Shown here: positions 7,047 to 13,016 of the stretch, piece by piece | How the letters are laid out: every line of letters begins with the position of its first letter | Numbering within the stretch: the stretch's first letter is position 1 | From: JAFDZO01 sp038225955 | GTDB lineage: Bacteria > Bacteroidota > Ignavibacteria > Tepidaquicellales > Tepidaquicellaceae | Direction of reading: 5' to 3' | Assembly: GCA_038225955.1 (NCBI GenBank) | Contig: JBBRQV010000056.1 | Span: 1 to 18,224, forward strand | DNA: 18,224 nucleotides | Translations under genes and position numbers: made by a program | The notes under the pieces: model-generated | Databases searched by the model: none | The model's input: only the letters and a program-made list of their open reading frames with translations | What the model was told of the DNA's origin: nothing

Positions 7047-8435
7047 ATGCAAACATATCTAACAAAAATGCACAAAAAATTCATACTCGATGTGAATCCT
7101 TCGACAGGCGCATTAATAGAAAAAATAAAATGTTCTTCATCAGGTGAAATTGCTTCGGCAGTAAAGCTTGCTCACAAAGCTTATAAAGTATGGAGCAATA
7201 CTCCTTTGAAAAAAAGAATCGCATTGATGAAGCTTGTTGCAAAAGATTTAGCAAAAGCAAAGGACAGAATCGGAAGAATTATTTCAGATGAAATGGGTAA
7301 GCCATTGAAATCAGCTATCGGCGAAGTAGCCGGTACAGCTTACGCAATCGAAGAAAATATTCTGATGGCAGAAAAAGCTTATGATGTTGAAATGCTGAAA
7401 GAAGAAAATACAATAACTGAACTTCATAGAATGCCTCTTGGAGTAGTTGCAGTCATTACTCCGTGGAATTTCCCTGTAGGAATGCCTGAGTCGCTTTTAT
7501 CTCCTGCTTTATTAGCAGGTAATACGGTTGTGTTCAAGCCTTCTGAAAATACTCCATTAGCAGGAAAAGCTATATATGAAATTTATAATAATCATCTTCC
7601 GAAAGGCGCAATAAATTTATTACAAGGTGCCGAAGAAGTTGGTGAGATTTTAATCAATTCAGATATTGAAATGGTTGCATTTGTAGGTTCGCAGGCAGTC
7701 GGCAAAAGAATAATGTCAGCATGCGCGAAGAATCTTAACAGATTGGTTCTTGAGCTTGGTGGAAAAGACCCGATGATTATTTTAAAAGATGCGGATTTAG
7801 AAAGAGCTGCAAAGTATGCAGTTAATGGATCGTTAAGAAATTCAGGTCAGGTATGTGTTTCGGTTGAAAGAATTTATGTTGAAGATAAAGTTGCAGATAA
7901 ATTTGAAAAATTAGTTCTTGAAAATTTAAAGAATTGGAAAGTCGGAAAAAGCACTGATGATGTTGATATGGGACCAATGGTAAATGAATCACAAAGAACT
8001 CACGTGATGACACAGATTGATGAAGCCAGAAGAAAGGGCGCAAAGCTTTTACACGGTGGAAGTAAAATTGAAGGTGACGGATTTTTTATGGAGCCTACAG
8101 TTTTAACCAATCTCTCCGAGAAGCATGACATCATGGTAAGAGAAACTTTCGGTCCAGTTGTTTGTATTCAGAAAGTTAAGAATGCAGAGGAAGCAATTGA
8201 GAAAGCAAATAACTCAAGCTTCGGACTTGGCGCTACTGTGTGGACTAAGAATCAGAATAAAGGAAAAGAAATCGCAAGACAGATTGAATCAGGTATGGTT
8301 GGTGTAAATCAGGGAATCGGTGGAGTGTCCGGAACACCGTGGGTTGGAATAAAACAAAGCGGCTTCGGTTATCTTGGCTCGATTGACGGATTAAGACAAT
8401 TTACAGTCCCGAAAAAAATCTCCTATAAGAATTAA
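7047..8435 (+). CDS. NAD(P)-dependent aldehyde dehydrogenase
   Basis: A 462-residue aldehyde dehydrogenase oxidising an aldehyde to its acid in the cytoplasm, close in motif style to succinate-semialdehyde dehydrogenases. Seen are T138-P-W-N141-F-P with the catalytic Asn, K164-P-S-E for cofactor binding, F212-V-G-S, E236-L-G-G-K with the general base E236, G267-Q-V-C270 with the nucleophile C270, and E366-T-F-G-P370. All catalytic residues are present. Start choice: ATG at 7047 gives MQTYLTK before the family-like MHKKFILDVNPSTG; the ATG at 7068 is an in-frame alternative. It is the last gene of the anmK operon, 12 bp after the epimerase gene and just before a strong terminator. Substrate is unknown. 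Confidence 0.94.
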   Translation: MQTYLTKMHKKFILDVNPSTGALIEKIKCSSSGEIASAVKLAHKAYKVWSNTPLKKRIALMKLVAKDLAKAKDRIGRIISDEMGKPLKSAIGEVAGTAYAIEENILMAEKAYDVEMLKEENTITELHRMPLGVVAVITPWNFPVGMPESLLSPALLAGNTVVFKPSENTPLAGKAIYEIYNNHLPKGAINLLQGAEEVGEILINSDIEMVAFVGSQAVGKRIMSACAKNLNRLVLELGGKDPMIILKDADLERAAKYAVNGSLRNSGQVCVSVERIYVEDKVADKFEKLVLENLKNWKVGKSTDDVDMGPMVNESQRTHVMTQIDEARRKGAKLLHGGSKIEGDGFFMEPTVLTNLSEKHDIMVRETFGPVVCIQKVKNAEEAIEKANNSSFGLGATVWTKNQNKGKEIARQIESGMVGVNQGIGGVSGTPWVGIKQSGFGYLGSIDGLRQFTVPKKISYKN

Positions 8436-8453
8436 GAAATTAAATTATATCTC

Positions 8454-8488
8454 AAATAAAAAACCCGCTTGAAGCGGGTTTTTTATTT
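8454..8488. terminator. Bidirectional intrinsic terminator
   Basis: AACCCGCTT and AAGCGGGTT form a GC-rich stem centred at 8471, and A-runs and T-runs on either side continue the pairing out to 8454 and 8488. T-rich sequence follows on the plus strand and, by symmetry, on the minus strand. It lies between the aldehyde dehydrogenase stop and the stop of the convergent 482-residue gene, so it serves both. Confidence 0.92.
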
Positions 8489-8497
8489 TTACTCTAT

Positions 8498-9946
8498 TTA
8501 ACTTGCCTTAGGCAGCGAGTGTAATAACTCTTTTACTTTATCTGCCAGCCACTCTTTTTCTGCTGTATAAGTAGATTTTATAATCTCTTCGTAGCTTAGC
8601 CTTTCACTCGGATTAGTTTTCATCCGCACAAGTTTTTTCAAATAAGACAGAAAATTATTAATAGCCTTATTCATTGCATTCGGAATGTTATCATTCCTTT
8701 TCTGAAATTGTTTTATACTTTCTATTATAGAAGAAATTTCTTTAAGATAATTCAGCTCATAGTAAAGTTTGCAAAGAAGAAGTTTTGAATTTATATAGTA
8801 GAAATAATTTATATATTTTACTTTTCCTAATGCAAAGAGAGCTTTATCAAAGTCTCTGCGGGCAAAAAGAATTCTGGATAGCGTAAGATAAACGGTTGAA
8901 TCTTTTAATTCTTCCGGGAATTTATCCTTATACTTATTAAGGAAATTTTCAACCCATTGAACTGCATTAAGCTTTAAAGATAGATTTACAACAGTAAGGA
9001 AATTATTTGCATTAACTTTTCTTCCTAAGAAGAGAATATCTTTATCATCTAAGTAAGAATTTATTCTCAATATATCGTTAAGCGCTTCGTTACTTCCGTT
9101 CCAATATAATTTCACACAGTAATTGTTCATATTCATCAGGAAGAACCTTATGCTTTGTTTATCTAGCTGGTCAATGTGCTCCTCTATAAATTGTTTCATT
9201 TCATTGAAGTCAGATGTTGTTTCATCATCAGAGGTCATTCTGAAATTAAGGTAGTGCAGATAAACAACAGGATGCTGCTCTTTTATTTCTGCTTTAGATT
9301 TTTCGATAAATTTTATAACATCGTCAAAACCCCAGTTTCTTTGGCTAAAGTTTTTATTCGAATTATTTTTTACGTAGCTTGAAAGATAATTTATATTCAG
9401 TTTACTGATAATAAATTTATAATTTTGCGATTCTTCAAGTTTTGTTATTAATGCTTCGTATTCAGGTGAAATCGAATCGGCATGATATGAAAGCATTTGC
9501 GCATACAGGTTGACCATATCCTGATAATATTTCTCGTTCATTTTGATGCCGAGTGTCTTCTCTTTCAGAATTATCTGCTTTAAACTTTCAAAAGATTTTG
9601 TAATATTCCTATCTTTAAAGGCATTGAGCAAAATTATATTAGTATTAACCTTGTTGTTTTCAAGCTCAAGAATGATAAGATATTGCTCAACAAGTTTTGT
9701 GAAGTTTGATAAAAGTTTTCTTGACTTCACATCATCAAACTTTTCTTTAGGGAAGATTTGTTTGAAAATATCTTCCTGCGCCATCATTCCCGTAGTGAGA
9801 AGATGATAGTTATCTTTGAAGATATAAAAAAGTTTTAGAATATTTTGATTCTTGTTAAAGAATGGGGAAAGAAGAAATTCTTCAAGATTACGAAATTCAA
9901 TCTTCGTGAGTTTCAGTAATATTTCGGCAAGCTTAGTATCTTTCAT
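8498..9946 (-). CDS. Hypothetical helical protein, 482 residues
   Basis: I do not recognise a named family. The protein is rich in Leu, Lys, Asn and Glu, with no signal peptide, membrane segment or catalytic motif, and looks all-helical throughout, consistent with TPR-like or other helical repeats. The N-terminal stretch L12-x-L-x-x-x-E-F with S27-P-F-F-N-K-N33 is a pattern I associate with large uncharacterised helical proteins of Bacteroidota, from memory and unchecked. The gene is monocistronic: its stop faces the bidirectional terminator, and its start has a 191-bp leader region shared with the divergent small gene. ATG start; AAAGG lies close upstream but too near to be an ideal ribosome binding site. 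It is certainly coding from its length and composition. Confidence 0.8.
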   Translation of the reverse strand: MKDTKLAEILLKLTKIEFRNLEEFLLSPFFNKNQNILKLFYIFKDNYHLLTTGMMAQEDIFKQIFPKEKFDDVKSRKLLSNFTKLVEQYLIILELENNKVNTNIILLNAFKDRNITKSFESLKQIILKEKTLGIKMNEKYYQDMVNLYAQMLSYHADSISPEYEALITKLEESQNYKFIISKLNINYLSSYVKNNSNKNFSQRNWGFDDVIKFIEKSKAEIKEQHPVVYLHYLNFRMTSDDETTSDFNEMKQFIEEHIDQLDKQSIRFFLMNMNNYCVKLYWNGSNEALNDILRINSYLDDKDILFLGRKVNANNFLTVVNLSLKLNAVQWVENFLNKYKDKFPEELKDSTVYLTLSRILFARRDFDKALFALGKVKYINYFYYINSKLLLCKLYYELNYLKEISSIIESIKQFQKRNDNIPNAMNKAINNFLSYLKKLVRMKTNPSERLSYEEIIKSTYTAEKEWLADKVKELLHSLPKAS

Positions 9947-9964
9947 AGCCTTTGAGAAAAATTT

Positions 9965-9995
9965 TAAAAATGTTGACCGTGGGGGGACATTTTTA
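9965..9995 (-). promoter_or_regulatory. 5' leader hairpin before the 482-residue gene
   Basis: TAAAAATGT (9965-9973) and ACATTTTTA (9987-9995) form a perfect 9-bp stem around a 13-base loop that contains six consecutive G on the plus strand. It lies 19-49 bases upstream of the gene's ATG. It might shape the mRNA leader or be a protein-binding inverted repeat. No known riboswitch is recognised. Confidence 0.4.
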
Positions 9996-10098
9996 CTTCC
10001 TTAGCCTAATATAGTTATTTTTTGCTAAAAAGAGAATATTTTTTTTCTTCTTATATTTTTTTTGACTTTTGTGAGGTATTATTTCCCCGAATGATTAT

Positions 10099-10127
10099 TT
10101 GAATTATTATTTAATTAAAATTATAAT
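10099..10127 (+). promoter_or_regulatory. Candidate sigma70-like promoter for the small downstream gene
   Basis: TTGAAT at 10099-10104 and TATAAT at 10122-10127 are separated by exactly 17 bases. Transcription would start near 10134, leaving only about 4 bases before the ATG at 10138. In such AT-rich DNA a chance TATAAT is likely, so this is a modest call. Confidence 0.3.
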
Positions 10128-10137
10128 AAATTCCGCT

Positions 10138-10419
10138 ATGGAACATTCCGGTATAGAATTTTGGAACTGTCAGGGGGTTCCCGTGATTTACAGAATTAAT
10201 ACCCCTGATTATTATTTCCTTTCTGCATGCGTTTCTTTTTTAAAAGATTCAGTGGAAATATACCCTTTCCCTGAATTTTTTAAGAACGGAGAAAAAATCT
10301 CTCAGGATGATTTTAAGCTGCTTGTAAAACAGACGTGGGAAAATCAAGGATTGGAATTCTCCGATGAAAAATTGGACACCTTGCTTGTAAATAACAGTGA
10401 GTTTAAATCAGAAGTGTAA
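10138..10419 (+). CDS. Small hypothetical protein, 93 residues
   Basis: I do not recognise it. The frame is open from a TTG at 10099, but the first ATG is at 10138 and begins MEHSGIEFWNCQG; I prefer it because the TTG would add a run coded by very AT-rich DNA and would overlap a possible promoter. The protein is acidic and soluble, with aromatic-rich segments (TPDYYFL, YPFPEFF) and a predicted helical C-terminal half. No signal peptide and no cysteine motif beyond two single cysteines. Its stop is 2 bp from the stop of the convergent methyltransferase gene. It stands alone on the plus strand. Amino-acid composition looks like a real protein, but no family supports it. Confidence 0.55.
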   Translation: MEHSGIEFWNCQGVPVIYRINTPDYYFLSACVSFLKDSVEIYPFPEFFKNGEKISQDDFKLLVKQTWENQGLEFSDEKLDTLLVNNSEFKSEV

Positions 10420-10421
10420 CT

Positions 10422-11021
10422 TTAAAAAATTCTTATCCCGCTAAAGTAAAAGAAAAGAATAATTATAAGTGTTATAAAAAATGATTGAAGTGTTCTTTTC
10501 TCTGATACAAATCCGGCCTTAAAATTTATTCCTAATTTAGAATTAATCTCTTCCGGAACATTACCAAACGACGGCATAAATCTGTTTACCGAGTTATAAT
10601 ACTTTTCAAACACACCTTTAAATTTTCCGCGTAAAAAATCTTCTTCTGATAAAATAATGCAGTAGTATTGAAATAAAAAATAGAAGAGAGCAAAAATTTG
10701 CAGATAAGGAAATAATGCATTGCTCATCACGCCCATACCAAGATAAATAAAAATGTTCCCCCAGTAAAGTGGGTTGCGGACGATTCCATAAGGTCCTTGT
10801 GTAACAAGATACGTTCCGCCTACGCCCGAGGTAACGCGCGTTTCACTTCCTGCATACGATACTGCCCAAAGTCTAATAAGTTCACCGCAGACTGCAATTA
10901 ATAATCCTACAAGAATTGAAGTAGTCGTCGGTTTAATAAATAGTACCATCATTAAAACTAATGGCAGCGGTGTATAGCTTCTGTACTTAAAAAATATATT
11001 TCCTATTTTTCTGTAATCCAT
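10422..11021 (-). CDS. ICMT/PEMT-like membrane methyltransferase
   Basis: A 199-residue integral membrane protein of the isoprenylcysteine carboxyl methyltransferase / phospholipid methyltransferase superfamily, which transfers a methyl group from S-adenosylmethionine to a lipid or other membrane substrate. The signature is G77-P-Y-G-I-V-R-N-P-L-Y-W-G89, followed by S125-E-E127-x-x-L, F138-x-x-Y-Y-N-S-V-N-R-F-M-P150. Hydrophobic segments lie at about 18-30, 35-55, 88-122 and 180-196. In bacterial members the RHP form is usual; RNP here is a mild change. The extra C-terminal segment after 150, ending in a membrane helix, is longer than in minimal members. It is the last gene of the minus-strand run, separated from the HAD gene by a palindromic repeat. 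Substrate unknown. Confidence 0.88.
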   Translation of the reverse strand: MDYRKIGNIFFKYRSYTPLPLVLMMVLFIKPTTTSILVGLLIAVCGELIRLWAVSYAGSETRVTSGVGGTYLVTQGPYGIVRNPLYWGNIFIYLGMGVMSNALFPYLQIFALFYFLFQYYCIILSEEDFLRGKFKGVFEKYYNSVNRFMPSFGNVPEEINSKLGINFKAGFVSEKRTLQSFFITLIIILFFYFSGIRIF

Positions 11022-11030
11022 TTTGATGAT

Positions 11031-11090
11031 TGTAGAGACGCAATATTTTGGGTCTGAAAATTAGGAGACACAATATATTGTGTCTCTACA
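11031..11090. repeat. 60-bp palindromic MITE-like repeat
   Basis: The element starts with TGTAGAGAC (11031-11039) and ends with its exact complement GTCTCTACA (11082-11090). The two halves pair over about 25 positions with three mismatches and one G-T. The right half alone holds a perfect 22-bp palindrome at 11065-11086, and the left half is a decayed version of the same unit, so it is two inverted copies of one smaller palindrome. Similar GTAGAGACGC repeats are, from memory, dispersed in many bacterial genomes. It fills the gap between the HAD and methyltransferase genes and could form an RNA hairpin in the transcript. Confidence 0.85.
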
Positions 11091-11099
11091 GATACGGAA

Positions 11100-11831
11100 T
11101 TATCCCCCTAAAAAAACATCTTTCCTTTTTACTTTTGCTTCCTGTCTGTGCTTTATTTTTTTCTGCTCAGTCAGCTTATCAATCTTATTTATAATATCTG
11201 AAAAATCTTTATACTCAAAGTAGGTAAGGTTATTTTTCCAGCAGTAAGATGCTAATCTCTTTTTTGCAAAAAGAATATCGGCATAGTTGCTTACACAGTA
11301 ATCGCTGACTCCGTCTCCTATGAAAACTGAGACTTCATCATCCAAGTCATTTGTTTCGTTAACAAGAATATTTCTCTTTGATACACCGCAATAACTGCAA
11401 ACTTCATCGCGGTAGGGGAATTCACACATTAGCTTATTATCATCACTCACAACTAACTTATTCGAAAAGAACTCAACATCAATCCCTTCCTTTTCAAAAA
11501 TATATTTTATGTAGTAATCCAGTCCTTCGCTTAAAATCTTTACCGGATAATCATTCTCTTTGCACCAGTTCAGAAATTTCTTGAAGTAAGGGTCTAAACT
11601 TTCTTCATCAAGATATTTATTGAACTGCTCAAAAGTAAAATTCTCAACTAAATCCAGTTCTCTTTTAATACATTCTCTTGAAGTGATTTTTAAATTAACA
11701 AAATCATCCTCAATTTCTTTCAGTTTATCTTTATCTTTGATGAATTTCCCTACGGAGTTCACCCAGACATCGCTCATCGTTATCGTTCCGTCAAAATCTA
11801 TATAAAACTTCAGCTTGAAATCTTTCTTCAT
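11100..11831 (-). CDS. MtnX-like HAD-IB family phosphatase
   Basis: A 243-residue haloacid dehalogenase-superfamily phosphatase, subclass IB. Motif I is D12-F-D14-G-T16 with nucleophile D12 and acid/base D14, motif II is S101 in ILSEGLDYYI, the motif III lysine is probably K152, and motif IV is G172-D-G-V-S-D177. The cysteines C136, C145 and C148 just before K152 resemble the Cys-containing loop of MtnX and PHOSPHO-type enzymes. MtnX acts in methionine salvage, but no other salvage gene is nearby, so a phosphoserine, phosphocholine or other small phosphate ester is equally possible. The C-terminal 25 residues are very basic. It lies between the M42 peptidase and methyltransferase genes, each gap holding a palindromic repeat. 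Confidence 0.85.
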   Translation of the reverse strand: MKKDFKLKFYIDFDGTITMSDVWVNSVGKFIKDKDKLKEIEDDFVNLKITSRECIKRELDLVENFTFEQFNKYLDEESLDPYFKKFLNWCKENDYPVKILSEGLDYYIKYIFEKEGIDVEFFSNKLVVSDDNKLMCEFPYRDEVCSYCGVSKRNILVNETNDLDDEVSVFIGDGVSDYCVSNYADILFAKKRLASYCWKNNLTYFEYKDFSDIINKIDKLTEQKKIKHRQEAKVKRKDVFLGG

Positions 11832-11860
11832 TATTAATGTTAGTCAAACAAGTAATCGTG

Positions 11861-11897
11861 TTCCCCCTCCTTACTAAGGAGGGGGTTAGGGGGAGGT
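11861..11897. repeat. GC-rich REP-like palindromic repeat
   Basis: CCCCCTCCTTA (11863-11873) and TAAGGAGGGGG (11875-11885) are perfect inverted arms around one base, followed by GTTAGGGGGAGGT-type sequence to 11897. It is strikingly GC-rich for this window. Repeats of this CCCCCTCCTT form are, from memory, scattered between genes in many genomes; its forward translation contains the familiar artefact LLTKEGVRGR. It lies in the 73-bp gap between the M42 and HAD genes and would form a strong RNA hairpin without a clear T-run. Confidence 0.8.
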
Positions 11898-11904
11898 CTA
11901 AAAC

Positions 11905-12969
11905 TCAAATCTTAAAATTAAAATCTTCTTTCTTCTTATCAAATTCCAAAATTATATCCGTCAATAAATTAACGCAAACATCTACATCATCTAAATTCAA
12001 AACTTCATTCGATGAGTGCAGATATCTTGTCGGAATCTCCATTCCTCCCACGGGAATTCCGCTTCTCACTTTTGCAATTGCATCTGAATCTGTACCAAAT
12101 CTTCCATTCTCAACATCAAGCTGATATTTATAATCTTTACTTTTCGCGACCTCAATCATTCTTTCGCAGACAAAATTATTCGTAACAACTCCTCTTCTTA
12201 TTACAGGGCCGTTACCAAGTTTTATATCGCCATATTGCTCCTTCAAAACATCGGGAACATCAGTAGATGGCATAACATCAAGAGCAATGCCAAGCGTTGG
12301 CTTTAAATGATACGCAGCATTACCTGCGCCCCATACGCCTGTTTCTTCCTGCACCGATGAAACGCCATAAACTTTTGTATTAAATTTTTCTTTAGATAGC
12401 TTTCGCATAACTTCAGCTACAATATAAATTCCTATTCTGTTATCAAAGCATCTTGCGGCAGCGTTATTGTTCAGTAAGTCACTGTAGTCATTACCGAAAA
12501 CAACAGGGTCGCCGACTGTTACATACTTAGCTGCTTCCTCTTTTGTCTTCGCGCCGATATCAATATAAACTTCGTGCATCTTTGGCAGCTTGCGGTTATT
12601 TCCGTCTTCCTGGTGCAAAGATTTTTGCCCGAAGATTCCTTCTACAACTCCGTTGTTCGTAAGTATGCGCGCTTTGTGGGCGGATAGAATTGATTGGTCA
12701 ACTCCACCTACTTTCTGAAAATAAATATAACCTTCATCGCTGATGTAATTTACAATCAAACCGATTTCATCGGCATGACCTACAATCATTATAGAAAAAT
12801 CTGCATCGGGATTTAATGTCGCCGTTAAATTTCCATGAGGATCGTTTGAAATAGTTTTACAAAACTTCGATACTTCCTCTTTCCAGATCTTTTGTACCTT
12901 TAGTTCATGGCCTGAGGGTCCAAGCTCATTAATCAGGGAGATTAAGAAATCTTTTTGAAATTTTTCCAT
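11905..12969 (-). CDS. M42 family metallo-aminopeptidase
   Basis: A 354-residue cytoplasmic di-metal aminopeptidase of MEROPS family M42 (FrvX/TET-like), usually a large oligomer that trims peptides from the N-terminus. The expected residues are all present: H65-x-D67 in GHADEIG, D176 in C-F-D-N-R, E208-E209 in VQEETG with E208 as the likely base, D231 in ALDV, and H318 in RYLHSS. The insert domain about 75-165 matches the PDZ-like dimerisation domain of the family. Length is normal. It follows SMC after a 47-bp AT-rich gap and precedes the HAD gene. An older annotation for this family is cellulase/endoglucanase, which is not supported by the motifs. ATG start. Confidence 0.94.
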   Translation of the reverse strand: MEKFQKDFLISLINELGPSGHELKVQKIWKEEVSKFCKTISNDPHGNLTATLNPDADFSIMIVGHADEIGLIVNYISDEGYIYFQKVGGVDQSILSAHKARILTNNGVVEGIFGQKSLHQEDGNNRKLPKMHEVYIDIGAKTKEEAAKYVTVGDPVVFGNDYSDLLNNNAAARCFDNRIGIYIVAEVMRKLSKEKFNTKVYGVSSVQEETGVWGAGNAAYHLKPTLGIALDVMPSTDVPDVLKEQYGDIKLGNGPVIRRGVVTNNFVCERMIEVAKSKDYKYQLDVENGRFGTDSDAIAKVRSGIPVGGMEIPTRYLHSSNEVLNLDDVDVCVNLLTDIILEFDKKKEDFNFKI

Positions 12970-13016
12970 TAAGAAAATTACTTATTAAAAATTTATAAAA
13001 TAGTTTGTAAAAAAAA

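Noticed and set aside
10091..10102. ATG at 10091 as start of the small plus-strand gene
   Set aside because: It meets a TGA stop after three codons and is out of frame with the gene.
11031..11090. Intrinsic terminator for the HAD gene
   Set aside because: The hairpin is strong but is not followed by a T-run on the minus strand, and the symmetric repeated units fit a dispersed repeat better.
11837..12124. Plus-strand open frame of 95 codons
   Set aside because: It starts in the GC-rich repeat (giving the known artefact LLTKEGVRGR) and then runs antisense to the M42 peptidase.
11905..12969. Cellulase/endoglucanase annotation for the M42 gene
   Set aside because: All metal ligands and the base of M42 aminopeptidases are present; the cellulase label is a historical misnaming of the family.
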